NCBI GenBank assembly: GCA_963921825.1
Contig: OY997594.1
Coordinates: forward strand, 28,130,956 to 28,194,955
DNA: 64,000 nucleotides
Direction: 5' to 3'
DNA from: Erodium maritimum
Lineage: Eukaryota; Streptophyta; Magnoliopsida; Geraniales; Geraniaceae
Made by a program: the position numbers and the translations under genes. A model generated the notes under the pieces. It had not been told where the DNA came from, made no database searches, and saw only the letters and a list, made by a program, of their open reading frames with translations. Below, piece by piece: positions 46,985 through 59,010 of the stretch (the first letter of the stretch is position 1; every line of letters starts with the position of its first letter).

Positions 46985-48833
46985 TTAACTTTTTGATTTG
47001 GAATGCTTTACAAGCCAATCTATGACTGAGTCAATGTTCGTCGAGTTCTTGCACGAGATCATGAAACAGCAAACTTCTCTGTCAGTAATCGAAGTAAGCC
47101 CCCTGCACCACATAATACCAATCACTCTTAACTTAAGCTTGAATAGGAAGCTCGTTATGATTTTAATTGGTAAAAGTGTCTTACATTTGAGCCGTCAATG
47201 CCTGCTTCGACAGAGCTCCGGGTTTGTCAATCTTGTTACCGAGGACTAGCACGGGAATGCCATTGAGGGAAGGTTTGCTCAGTAAATCATGAAGTTCGCT
47301 TCTTGAGACGATGAGGTTGTCATGATCTGCAGCATCAACCACATAACTGCAGGAAAGAAAAGGATTAGAGTAATCCACCATAGAGGGGGGAATGAGAAGG
47401 ATTACTAATGCAACTTGAAGATTTCTATAAACCGTCTGCACCATTACCAATGCATAACTTGTTAATGTTTGTTGCTGCAATCTCCGGCAAAAGAATATTT
47501 ATTGGACCTCTTTATATCAAAACAACACCCTTCACTTCAATTTAGCATCTTATTGACTTGATTGTCAAAGGCCATTTGATTTTACAAGACAAAGGCTAAC
47601 AAGATAGAAGATAGGTTGCAGTTCTAAAACCATATAAGGCAAGAATTATCATGAAGAGAAAATTATGATGGCAGTATTCTGTGGGATTGCACTGAAAAAA
47701 AATCAACAAATGAAATAGTCATAAAAGTATTTGGTAAACCTCTTTCGATTAATCTGTCTTGATACAGAACACGCAAACCTTTAAAGGGCTAGATGTAATT
47801 GTGTCACTCTAAGGACACAAAGCAAAAGCAAGAGCCTTAGTTACTACACATATCACTTTGAACCAGCATATATGAATGCCAGAGGTCAGTGTTGATCTTC
47901 TTGCAAATTTAGGCGCGGTTATATCTCATCTCCCTTATAACTAGGAGATACTATCTTGATGTTCCTAATGCAAGAGAAAACTTTTGACTTAGGTGAACTG
48001 AAGTCTTTTCCCCAAGTACTAAAATGAAGACTTGTCTCCAACGCAAGCAATAGGCAAAGAGAATATAGCAAGATAGAGGAATTAATTCATACACAATGGC
48101 AGAAACAGCTCGACAATAGCGCTCCCACATGCTACGAAACCGCGGTTGGCCTCCAAGATCCCATAACTTTATTGTAACATTCCCTTTCGTTACTTTCCTC
48201 ATATTGAATCCAACCTGAAAAATTAACACAATCTCAATGGATCAATATAATTTTAGACTAGAAAGGTAGCAAACAGATTTCTGGGTAAATCGAAAAACGG
48301 AAGCAAGATTACTCACAGTAGGGATCATGTCTTCACTGTATCCACCAGTCTAAACACAAAAAACCAACATCAGTTGGAACAAATTTAAGAAAAATGGAAA
48401 CTAAGGACTGGGTGATGTTCTACTTACTGCAACAACATTTACAAGTGAAGTTTTTCCAGCATTCTGAAGTCCTATCAAAGACAATTCCATTTCCTGTTTG
48501 AAGAAAAGGCTGCAACAACACAAGAATGAAGTGGGTCAGTAAATTTCACTGAATCAGTGCAAGAGTCTAGCAGATAATCAAAATCACCCTAGCTGGTCAA
48601 CATTCTTCTACATAAGTATAATGATCATGATCCTATCTTGAACTAAAGCTGGAAATCATTCTGGGTTACATTATAGACACACAAAGAGTAAAAAAAAAGT
48701 ATCTTTCATCAATTTCACGAAGAACCCAACTCATAAACACAAACAAGTAATCAGAAAACAACAGATTTTTTAGGGGATGAAGGAAAAAAGCTGACCTTCG
48801 CAGCCAATTGAGAAAAGCTTCCCACAATCCCAT
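46985..48833 (-). CDS. ARL8: ADP-ribosylation factor-like small GTPase ARL8
   Basis: Six minus-strand exons, 48833-48796, 48509-48428, 48349-48317, 48214-48093, 47346-47185 and 47102-46985, encode 184 residues, the usual ARL8 length. Motifs in order: [20 protein letters not shown] amphipathic N-terminus, P-loop GLQNAGKTS (26-34), switch I Thr in MIPTVGFNM, WDLGGQ (G3), NKID (G4) and SCKN (G5). The end is [18 protein letters not shown]8 GTPases act on late endosome, lysosome or vacuole membranes; plant ARL8 is also known as a host factor with TOM1 in tobamovirus replication. Position next to DG1 in the old gene order matches At5g67560 (ARLA1D). All introns are GT-AG and no damage is seen. Confidence 0.95.
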
Positions 48834-49590
48834 TGTCGAGAAAATCCGAAAAAAAGAGCCGAAAATGGAAAGAAGCAGAGATCTATAACCTCCGAATTAG
48901 CCTCTTCTTCGCAAAGAAGCCTCTTCTGCTACTGATTCACCGTATCCGCACACAGATTTGTGTACACAGAAGATTTATATACATACGCTCTACAGACTCG
49001 GAATCAAGAGAGTCGGGTTATTAGAGAAACGACCTCTATCTTCCAAAATTTTACGAAATCGCCCATTCGGATTTGGACGGTTGTGATGTTGTGGGACTAG
49101 GGTCCAGCTGTGGCGTGGACGGTTTGGAATGGTTCTGAAATGGACGGTCAGAGATCGATGTGGACAGGTCACTTTACGGAGCCCGCAAGCGTTGTGACAT
49201 TGCGCGAATAACGAACCAATGATGGATAAGAGATTCCAATTGGTTGATTTGTTGAGTGACGATTGGAGGAGAGTGGAGTACACGTGCAAGCTTCGTGTCT
49301 GGTTTTGGCTGGATATTTTGGGGAGTGGGGGTCACTCGCACGGGGTGGCGGTTGGTTTTGGTGTGTGGTTTCTTGGTCAACGAATGTGGGTTACATGTGG
49401 AGTTTTGCTTCTATGGCTCCGTTCATGTTCCTCGACTTCGAACATCAGCAATTACAACTCATTTTGTTATAATGAATGTCATTTTGTTAGGTTTTAAACG
49501 TTTGAGAATTAATATTTTTAAATAGTACTATGAAAATTACGACAAACATTATTTGTATTAGTATTATTAAATTTTGAAACAATCTTCTTC
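48834..49590. other. ARL8 upstream region
   Basis: This holds the 5' UTR and promoter of ARL8 on the minus strand and then unassigned sequence. The open plus-strand frames at 49219-49525 overlap each other in three phases and have no domain. Confidence 0.4.
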
Positions 49591-51995
49591 TTTTTTTAAC
49601 AAAAGGTGCAATATTATTGATATCAAGAGATAACATAGGTGTGTCTCGAGGAATAGATTCCCCGACCACGAGAAAAATGTCGGAATAGTTGAACAACGGT
49701 TCATTAATCCTTATCGTAACATAATCGACGTAAGCGGTATTTTGATGCCTCAGAGGCCATGACAGAAGACGAAGATGGGGAGTGGGAGACGGAGATCCTG
49801 AGGGACTCAACAGTAAGAGTGAAGGGGGGAGACAACACATCGTATAGGGACCCCTCTCAGGTCCAGTCCCTAATGCACGACGGACCACTCATTCCTTCTG
49901 GCGGGGAAAACTGTTCCTCCCTAGGGACTCCAACTGCTGACCGTTTCAGTGTGGTATGATTGTCCTCAACTCTAGCTCCTCTAGGGACACCCTCCTCCGG
50001 ACCTTCCGAACCCGCCCGAGCCCTCCCAACTAGCTTGTCCTAGCGCGATGACGGATCCTCCAACACTGGAGGGGCAGATGGTCGAAATGGCGGCTCACTA
50101 GACGACACCTGATGTCTTAGCCGCGGGGGTATATGGGGCCAAGGGCCCTTATCCAGGTTCAAATGACCCTGAGAGCCAAGAACAGGCAGGCGGACCGGTT
50201 CTCCCCAATTTGTAGCGTATGCCTTGACCTTCTTCTTCGGGTGGTATTCCAGCATGAATTCCCCAAACCGTAGGGGGGCTGTAACCGCCCACGTACAGTA
50301 CTTCAAAATATGGCCTAGACGACCACAATTATAACATAAGCTTGGGAGCTTCGTGTACGTGAGGTCAACATGGATTGGATCCGGGAACTCCGAGAACCTG
50401 AGCACCAACCCTTTCCGTAGTGGCATTTCAAGGAGGTTCTAGACGCGAACCTTGACAGTTCCTCCCTAGCCCATCCCCCATTCGTCACATGGAACATTCA
50501 CGCTCATTACCAATGCATTGGAAATGGAGATACCTCTCTCCCTTGTCCGAACCAGAGGCGGCATCACTCTTGCATGGACCCACAACTACACCCGGTTCAG
50601 AGGAGGTAGCTCCCGAGCACACGGGTCTAAATCTCCCAACAGCAGGACCTTGTCATCAAAGTACCAGGGTTCATTGCTTCGAACCCATGACTGGGACTCA
50701 GATGACCAGAAGTAGAAGTCGAACAAGTCCGACTCTAAGTCTTTAATCACCAGGCCTTTGGCAGCTTTTTCCAATGTGTTGGTGATGATACGCAGAAGTG
50801 TGTCCTTCCGTGGAGGCTTAGGGGCCCAGAGACGTCCCAACAAACCCCATTGTTGGCGAGCGAGGTCTGTCGATGTTGTCGTTTGAGACGCCGAGACCAT
50901 GACCTCAACTTCTTCCTCCTCCTCCAGGGAACAAGATGATAGTCCATCCTGCAGGCCTTCTAAGGATGGTTGAATGTCCGTCAACCTATCCTTCGAGGAT
51001 GAAGGAAGTTCAATCGTAGTCAGGCGCCGCGCCCTATCCCGCATCGTACCCGGCGGGGTAATGAGGGCCGCAGGAATGGTTGGTACGGTACCCTGTTTAG
51101 GTAGACAACACCCTAGTCCCAAGGCCATTACTGTCGTCCTTGGCAGTTCCTCCATGGGGGTCTTCCCTTTCGCCGGGTCCCTCCGCAACGAGGGAAACAC
51201 ACTAGGGTTGGCACCCGAAGCCTCATCTGTGGGAATGTGTACCTGGTTCCAAATAATCTTAGGGACAGGTGCCCGCCCAGGGACAGGACCAAGGGGACCC
51301 TCAACCCTAGACAGAGCGGAGGTAATATCCAACGGCGCCGAAACCCTAAGAACCTCGTCGCCGGACAGTAGTGCCAGAGCAAGTCGTGGCACGCTAGATT
51401 GGTACTCGTAGGGCCCACTGGAGGTTTAGGGTTTAGGGGAGCCATACTGGGATCACGGCCCGACTTGTCAGGGATCAGGAGAGCCGGAGCGGTAACATGA
51501 CTTGTAGGGCACGACGGTCCTCTAGGTCCCAAATGAACCAGAGCGGGGTCCCAGCTTGCCGCGCAAGCCGGTCCGCTAGGGTTTAGGGGAGGTAGGCCGA
51601 GAAGGCCCTTACTTGGGGAAGAATGCACCGGTGGTCGACGTAGAGGCCTCCCCCGTTTTGGTTTCGTGATCGGGACTGGAGAGGTTGATCTCACCGAGAA
51701 TGAGATCTCGTTCACGGTCCTACCCCGAGGAGGAGGACATGGTGGCGGCGGGACATGTGATGTCGACGAATGAGCCATGGGAGTAGGCTTTTGTTTTCGA
51801 CAACGACGGCTCTTGTCCCCAACACCGACAACGGGTTGCGGAGTACAAGACAGAGGAAGAGGAGCAGCACCGGTGGGAGCATCAGCGATCACCAGAGGCA
51901 CAGTTGTAGCAGAAGACACGACGACGGGAGAAGGAGAGAAAAGCACCATGGCGTTGTGCGGTTAAGGCTAAGAGAGAGCTCTCAACGTTGAGAAA
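49591..51995 (-). mobile_element. LINE copy that keeps ORF1 and the 3' tail but lacks ORF2
   Basis: The minus-strand ORF1 begins at ATG 51949 with a Pro/Ser-rich stretch and shifts frame in the 51130-51390 region. The DUF4283-type region follows (AAKGLVIKDLESDLFDFYFW, then PWYFDDKVLLLGDLDP, about 50600-50770). It ends with a CCHC zinc knuckle, CYNCGRLGHILKYC (about 50300-50340). After a further Pro-rich part the element goes straight into a tail ending AATAATATTGCACC, TTTTGTT and poly(A) (T run 49591-49597). The endonuclease and RT of ORF2 are absent. At least two frame changes and one stop break ORF1. No target duplication was found. Confidence 0.78.
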
Positions 51996-51999
51996 GTTT

Positions 52000-52428
52000 T
52001 TTTTCCCCCAAGATATCACCTCAACTGATTTTGAAAATAAAAACTGATTTTTAAATATAAAAATATGATTTAAAAAAAAATAAAAACTGATTTTTGAAAA
52101 TAAAAACCAAATTCAGTTTTTAAAAAATATAACTTTTAAAAATATATATAATTTATTTATTTTATTTTGAAAATTAAAAATAATTAGAAGAAATAAATTA
52201 AAGAAAAATAATAACTGAGGGTATAATGGTCTTTTAACTCTTAAGTCAAAAGTCAACTGAAATGTCAAAGGGCAAAATAATCATTCTACATAATTCTGTT
52301 AGTTTTTTAACCCCATTAACCCAAATCGTTCGTGGACGAAACATTTGGGTACCATATTGGGAAAAAAATCATAAGGGTACCTTATCGTTCGTGGACGAAT
52401 CATTTGAGTACCTTATCGTAAATAACCC
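52000..52428. mobile_element. Partial Mutator-like MITE
   Basis: The right end read inward is GGGTTATTTACGATAAGGTA, in the style of the GGGTTAAYT elements. ATCGTTCGTGGACGAA-type words are repeated at about 52325 and 52384. The left part is A/T-rich, and no matching left end or target duplication was seen. Confidence 0.4.
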
Positions 52429-52559
52429 TAAAAAAATCGAATTGCAACACGCAAACGTGCATATTACCTATACATACATATTATAACAATCCAACAACAA
52501 TCTATAAATAGAAAAATGTCACTACCATTACCATAAGCAGTCAAGTATTTAATGGATAA

Positions 52560-53179
52560 TACCATAGTCCAACACAGCCACATTAGTATACACAAACACG
52601 AAAATGAATAATGTTTCGATGAAAACGTTCAGGAATGACATTACAACGGGGCAAGAAGGTTGGTGACGGGTTAGCTGATTGGTGGGTGTTGAACCATTTT
52701 GAGAGAATCTCCTGCATCGATTCTTGTAAGACATTCCTTTCTTGTACAAACCTTTCCTCCAACTGTATGTGTTGTTCCTCCATCATCTGGGAGAATTGTG
52801 GTTACTGCTCAGCAATATGGGCCTTCAACACTTCTATCTCATCGAAGGAGCTTACAGACCTCCCACTAGAGAAACCACCACCCTCCATCTCCCTCACCGT
52901 TGGGAGCTTCACCGCCTTCCCGAGGCCGGACTACAATCGTCCCTTTTGTCTTTTATGTGTGACTTGCTGGATTAGGGGAAAATCTTGTTCCACAATCATT
53001 GGCGTCACAAAAAGGGAAGAACCCTTGCACTTGGTCACCTACAAAGCTGATCCCTTTTCCCGGGCTTCCTCCACAACTATTCTGGCTTCCTCGTACGCAA
53101 CTTGGGCTATTAAATCCCCATTTTGAGTCACCGTGATCTTTTGGCTAATCTCCGATAGCCACAATGTAGTGCCTTGCGA
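52560..53179 (-). pseudogene. Decayed transposon-like coding remnant, family uncertain
   Basis: The minus-strand piece near 53170-53040 reads TTLWLSEISQKITVTQNGDL and YEEARIVVEEAREKG. A later piece at 52786-52583 reads MMEEQHIQLEERFVQERNVL with a coiled-coil look. The combination resembles accessory proteins of plant En/Spm (CACTA) elements, but the match is only by style. Stops lie between the pieces. Confidence 0.3.
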
Positions 53180-54640
53180 GGACCGGCGAGAGAGGTTCTG
53201 ATAGAAAGAGTGAATGTGATAACTCAGCCCCGTATCCCACGTCAACACTGTACCATAAACATCGTTTAGAGCCTTGACACAATTAGTTCGACGACGCTGA
53301 GAAGTCGAAGCATGAAAGAACTTAGTGTTTTGGAACTTAGTCCCCAGGGTCATCCTCATCTTTATTGTCTTATCTAGGATCGACATATCGCCCTCTAGAC
53401 CCTAAACGGACTGGATCAAGTGGTCGCACCTTAATCCTTTCCCCACACATTCTCGAATCAGAACTTTCTCTCAGACAGATGTACAACCTTCGGCTCTATA
53501 TCCAACAGAATAGGTAAATGATCGGATGTGAATATTCCCACAGTTTGTCAAGCGTCCCGAAGCGGCCCATAATTAAGGACCTTGTCCAACTGGACCTCCA
53601 TTCATGTAGTCGTCGGCTCACTATAACTAAGTCATGTGTGCTCGTAGCCCTGCAGGGGGTATGTCATACAATGCCAATTCCCCCACCACTTCACTAAAAT
53701 TCATAATTAGCCTAGTCGGATAAGGGGGCCCCGTTTCTCTATAATGCAGAATATCATTGAAGTCTCCTATCAGAACCCAATTGACCCCACACCTCTTCCG
53801 AGGCCCAGCTAAATACCGGAGTTACTCTCAATTCTTCCACTAAATCTCTTGTTGAACCTCACCATAAATCCCTATCAGGCGAAACTCCTCCACTCCGACT
53901 CTTAAGATTCGGGCGTCAATGTGTCGATTCCCAGTACTCAAGATAGTGACCTCGACTTCCTCCGTCCAAAGCATCATTAGGCCACCACGATGCCCATCAT
54001 ACATCACCACCCAACCTCCCTGATAACCGATTTGCAACTTTAAAGTACTCAACCGATCTACCGACGCAAAAGTCTAGTAGAGGAACACCACATGTCGCCT
54101 ACGCCGAACCACGAATCTTTTGAGGTATTTGGTAGTTGCCGATTTCCATAAACCTTGACAATTCCATACCAGAATATGCATGACTAATTTCTGAAGACAA
54201 TCCCAATTTCAGACACTACTAGTCCCAAAATTCGATCAAACAAAAACAAAATCACAAAGAGAGAGGTCTTTCCCCACCTTTAAATCGTGACCACCTCAAC
54301 GCACAACACCTGACTCTTGACCCCCCTCGTCCCTATTTGTATCATTGCGTCACCTTCCGGCCAAGCTCATCCAAACAACTTGGAGGCAGAACAACCTCAC
54401 CGTCTAACCGCCCTATCATCGTTGCCCTCTCCAACCATTGTTATCATAGAATGGAAAGACAACCTACTCTTGTCGACGACTTCAGCCGTGACAACCCCTC
54501 ATACACCCACAGAATCTCGCCCCCACCCCGTAAGCGGTGGCGTCTCACCAGTGGTATCGGCTGCAAACCCAAGGTCGCGCCCCTTCCATTTTCTTGGTCG
54601 TCTTTTCTTTGAAAATTTAATGTATGAAACAACACTTACT
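53180..54640 (-). mobile_element. LINE fragment: ORF1 end, endonuclease start and linker
   Basis: On the minus strand ORF2 starts at about 54182 with MHILVWNCQGLWKSATTKYL, the classic start of a plant L1 apurinic-type endonuclease. GYQGGWVVMYDGHRGGLMML and RLIGIYGEV follow, then the SDHLPILLD end of the endonuclease at about 53520. A deletion joins this to the pre-RT linker (NTKFFHASTSQRRRTNCVKA, about 53300). The RT itself is lost. Upstream, 54190-54640 looks like a decayed ORF1 end. Several stops and frame changes make it dead. Confidence 0.7.
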
Positions 54641-55121
54641 CATTTACAACAAAAGGCCTTCATGTTCATGTTATAATGAACAAGTTGAGTTTATAAAATG
54701 TTAATGTTACAGATAAGATATAGGGGAAACCTCAAAAACATGCCTTCAATCGACCTTTGTTAGCATAAACATGTTATGCTGATCTTTTTTTTTCTTCTCA
54801 AAAACATGCTTATACCTTTCGTTTATTATCAAAAAGTAGTGACTTATGTTTATTATTTTTATTTTTTTCGTTACTTTGGATGAAAAAGGAACATGTGCTC
54901 GACACATGGTCTTTATATTTATCATAAATACCGAAATTGTCCCTATTTCTCTTATGTAAACGACATCCGGAGAAAAAATTAAACACTCAGTACGATCATA
55001 TCCAATATGTAGACAAGAGGAATAGCGACAATTTCGGTACTTATGATAAATATGAAGACTATGTGTCTAGCATATGTTCGTTTTCCATCCAAAGTAACAG
55101 AAACATAACGTAAGTCGTTAC

Positions 55122-57995
55122 TTTTTTTGACAGATGATGTATTTTATTCATAGGCTTTAGAAAAAGAAATTACAAAGCCAAGGTTTAAAACCCCAATAAC
55201 CTTCACAAGACAAAACAAAACAGAAGAAAAAATTAATTCCTAAGACAAGGGAGAATGCACCGAGAAGGGGAAACTAGCCAAATAGAGAGGCTAGAATCCT
55301 CAAGAAGATCTCCCGCCATCTTGCAAATACTGAACGAATGCATTTGCAGCTTTGAAAAAGTAGAGTCAACACACACCACAGTCTTGAAAGACTATAACAT
55401 TTCGATGGATCCAAATATGCCAAAAACAAAGATAACCAACTTTCACCCAAGAGGTCCACCAAGAAGGCTTTCCTCAGCCTTTCCATGCAGAAATCATCGA
55501 TACACAATCACCAGGTATTGTCCAAATCAGAGACCACCAAAGAAAAACTTTGGACCATAGTAACCAAGCAAATTCACAATGTATGAAGAGGTTAGTGGTG
55601 TCTTCAAATACCCTGGAACACAAGCAACAAAACATATCCTGTAGAGAAATACGAATACCACGTTCCTCCAGAAAAGATTTCGTGGGAATAACATTATGTG
55701 CAATTAACCAAACCAGAGAGCTATATTTTGGGGGGAGATTTTTGATCCATAAAAACTCGCCCAGGGTACAGAAATCGGGGTATAATCCTGCAAAAGAAGG
55801 TAAGCCGAAGCTGAGGAAAAACCTCGTTCTCTCTGAGACCAAGTAATGGTGTCAGGGGACCTTGGTCTAACACATACCGATGCTAAAAGAGTCATAAGGG
55901 CATCATATTCAACTTGTTCCTGCACAAAAATAAAGGGGCAGCTATACTCGATATCCCAAGTATCATCATGCCAAACCTCACCAACTCGAGCCCATTTGGT
56001 CTGACAAATGATAAAAAGCCTGGGGAAGCGATAAAGAATAGCTAAAGTTCCCACCCAAATGTCATGCCAAAAACGTATCCTGTCACCACAACCAAGTCTC
56101 CAATGAAGGCTCTGATTCCCGAAGATCGCTCTGAAGTCCGGGTTATCAGCTAGAGCCATAATATGACCAAAGAGGAAAGATGAACCGTGCTTATCTAAGG
56201 CAGTTAGGTCCCATTCAGAAGTGCGCCAACCATATTTAGCACAAAGGACACGCTTCCAAATATATTCTTTATTAGCTGTGAAACGCCAAAACCATTTGGC
56301 TAAGAGGCTTCTATTGACCCTGTCCAGATCTTTGATACCCAAGCCTCCCTCAACCCTGGGTTTGCAAATAGTTGACCAACGTACCTTGCACAAAACCCGA
56401 GAGTTGGCCTTATTATGCCAAATAAAACGACGTCGTCGTGCTTCTAGCTCAAGTAATACTCCCTTTGGTGCTCTGAAAAGGGTCATAAAGAAAATGGGCA
56501 GGGCTGACAGGGTGGACTTGATCAAAACCAAGCGCCCAGGTAAAGTGAGGTCTTTAGTTTTCCACAGAGCCAGAGAATTCTTAAACTTCTGAATAACCGG
56601 TTGCCAAAAGAAGAATTGACGAGGGTTTGCACCAAGCATAAAACCAAGATACTTAAACGGCAAAGAACCCACTGAACAATCAAGAGAAGAAGCAACAAGT
56701 TCAGGTGTGACATAACACTAATTGAGAAGGATGGTAGTGGACTTCTCAAAATTGATCTTAAGCCCCGAGCATGCTTGAAAACCAATTAAAGAATTTTTGA
56801 GTGCCACAAGATCATCAGCAGAACCTTGAATAAACAAGAGAGTATCGTCTGCAAATTGCAAATGGGAGATGATAGGGCCCTCATTTCCCACTTGAACACC
56901 TGAAAACTCACCCAACCGACTTCCATTTTCCAAAACTTAATGGAGGCCCTCGGTTGCCAGAAGAAAAAGAAAGGGTGATAAAGGACACCCATGTCTTAAA
57001 CCATTAAGAACAGCAAAGTCATTGCTTGGTGAACCATTAATCAGAACAACTATATGGGCTGTGAAGCAGGACCTCATCCAAAGACGTCATCTGGAACCAA
57101 AATCCATAATAAGCATAACTTCATCAAGATAAGCCCAATTCACCTTGTCAAAGGTCTTTTCGAAATCCAATTTTAACACAACCACTTCTTTCCTCGACTT
57201 CTTTATCAAGTCAATGACCTCGGAAGCAATTAGCACCCCATCTACAAGTTGCCTCCCAACTACAAACGCGGATTGGGAATCACTAATAACATCATTTAAG
57301 ACCTGCCGGAGACGATTTGCCAAGACCTCCGAAAGGATCTTACAAGGAGCTGAAATTAGACTGATCAGTCTATAGTCGTTGAAGCTCTCTGCATTTCTTG
57401 ACTTTGGAATAAGAGTGAGAAAGGTTGAGATTAAACTTTTTCCAATAGTCATTGAAGTATAAAATTCAGCAAAAAAGCGTACAATATCATCTTTCACCGT
57501 GTCCCAACAGAACTTGAAGAACAATAGAGAAAAACCATCCGGGGCGGGTGCTTTATCTGACCCACAGTCATTCACATCTGCTTGAATTTCATTAACAGAG
57601 AATGGTTCCTCTAGAAAGGAAGATTGAAAAGAGGATAACCGAGTAAAGGGGAGGTCTTGCAAAGGAAGACGAACTATTGCAGACTTGGAGAACCGAAGCT
57701 GGAAATGATCTTTAGCAAGAGCCTTGATGGAGACTGGGTCGGAGAACGCAGAGTCACCGTCTCGTATTTGTGAAATATGGTTTCTGGCCGCTCTTAGATT
57801 TGCTACCTTGTGGAAGAAACGTGAGCAGGTGTCGCCTTGCTTGTTCCACTTCTAGCGAGCTTTCTGACTCCAAACATGAGCCAGCGAGCGTTGTTTGCGA
57901 ATGAGGTCAACCCTGAGCAAGGATCGTTGTGAGACTTCGGTCATCCAGAAGACAATCCAGGCGAGTGTGTTGCTCTCTTCAAGAGACAATCCAGG
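55122..57995 (-). mobile_element. 5'-truncated LINE with reverse transcriptase and zinc-binding domain (broken)
   Basis: The minus-strand order is: linker (CSRFFHKVANLRAARNHI, about 57800); RT start KAPAPDGFSLLFFKFCW (57500s); SQSAFVVGRQLVDGVLIASE; LKLDFEKTFDKVNW; then FADDTLLF with the catalytic Asp pair (about 56850). The long 322-codon frame 56672-55704 follows (YLGFMLGANPRQ, GRLVLIKSTLSALPIFFMTL, WHNKANSRVLCKVRW), then the zf-RVT piece CCLCSRVFEDTTNLFIHCEF. The 3' end is ACATCATCTGTC plus poly(A) (T run 55122-55128). The endonuclease is missing. Frames change at about 57090, 56700 and 55710, so it is inactive. It sits in one arm of the surrounding Mutator-like element, without a clear target duplication. 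Confidence 0.85.
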
Positions 57996-58052
57996 CAAAA
58001 GTTATAAGTATGTTTTTGAAGGAAAAAAAAATCACCGCAACATGTTTGAAGT

Positions 58053-58954
58053 TAGGGCTGTGTTCGGTCGGATATCCGGCCCGACCCGAACATGTTCGAA
58101 TCCGACCGTATATTTTCGGACCGGATAAGTTGGAATCAACATCCGACCGTCGGATCAATATTCTCGGTTCAGATCCGTCCGTTCAGATTTCGGTCGGATC
58201 GGGTCATAACCGAAAACCCGCAACTTAATTTTTTTAACCTATCAAAACCTCTACTCTCTTTAACCTAGTCAAACTCAGCCGCTATCTTTGTCCCTCAAAA
58301 CCCACCATCTGTGAGACAGTACTCGCCTCACTGGAAAACATGGAGAAGATTAGAGACGAAATGAAAGCTGAAGCGAGGAGAGGTTCGTTGGAGACGAAAT
58401 CAAAAGTGACCGAGCGAGACGAAGAAAGAAAGCGGGGAATAGTGGGATTGTGGCGGAGAGAAGGACGATGGTGAGGCGATTTACAGTGGTCTTTCTTCGA
58501 TTTGCTGTTCGTGATAGATGGATTCGATGTTGGTTTGGAATTTTGAGGGAAGAAGCCTCACAAACGTATCTGTGAATTTTTCTCACAAACTTATCTGGTT
58601 CGTTATTTGTGAGAGAAAAAGATAAGTTTCAAATCTGAAAAATGGGTTGAGAGAAGAGTGGTTGACAGCTAGGGATAAGTGGTATTAAATGCCCTTTAAT
58701 GGATGGTGTGGTTAAGAATGTGAGTGGGAATTAATTACAAATGGGTTGAAGACTGAAGTGAAGCAGTGTTGATCGGGTGGGTCGGATGATCCGCGGATCT
58801 CAGACCCATAATCCATCACCCGCCCGATAATTATCGGATCTTGAGATATTTGATCCGTAATCCGATCCATCACCCACGGATACGTCTCATATGGGTTTCG
58901 GATCGGTCGGATTACGGATCGGGTTGCGTGTCACGGGTTTTTTGAACAGTCCTA
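58053..58954. mobile_element. hAT-type non-autonomous element with 8-bp target duplication
   Basis: The ends are TAGGGCTGT and ACAGTCCTA (imperfect inverted pair). TTTGAAGT flanks it at 58045-58052 and 58955-58962. Sub-terminal CGGATC/GATCCG words are dense at both sides. The middle (about 58220-58760) is unlike the ends and may be leader DNA of the parent transposon. No transposase is seen. Confidence 0.85.
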
Positions 58955-59010
58955 TTTGAAGTAATAAAGGTCGTCTGAGAACATGTTTTTGAGGTTTTCC
59001 CTAAGATATA

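Larger units (their letters stand above)
54723..59001. mobile_element. Mutator-like element with long inverted repeats, carrying two nested insertions
   Basis: TAAGATATA flanks it at 54714-54722 and 59002-59010. The left end GGGGAAACCTCAAAAACATG matches the right complement GGGAAAACCTCAAAAACATG, and similarity goes on for about 100 bp (CGACCTTT, AAACATGTT, TTCAAAAACAT). A second inner inverted pair (about 54830-54960 against 55020-55125, with TTACTTTGGATG) makes the left part a hairpin. Without the LINE (55122-57995) and the hAT (58053-58954) the element is only about 0.5 kb and has no transposase. Confidence 0.82.

Noticed and set aside
49219-49525. Three overlapping plus-strand frames upstream of the LINE
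   Set aside because: They overlap in all phases in a TG-rich stretch, with no domain or splice support.
53040-53386. Single protein for the whole 53039-53386 frame
   Set aside because: The first half (NTKFFHASTSQRRRTNCVKA) is the pre-RT linker of a LINE, while the second half changes character, so it is a junction of two elements.
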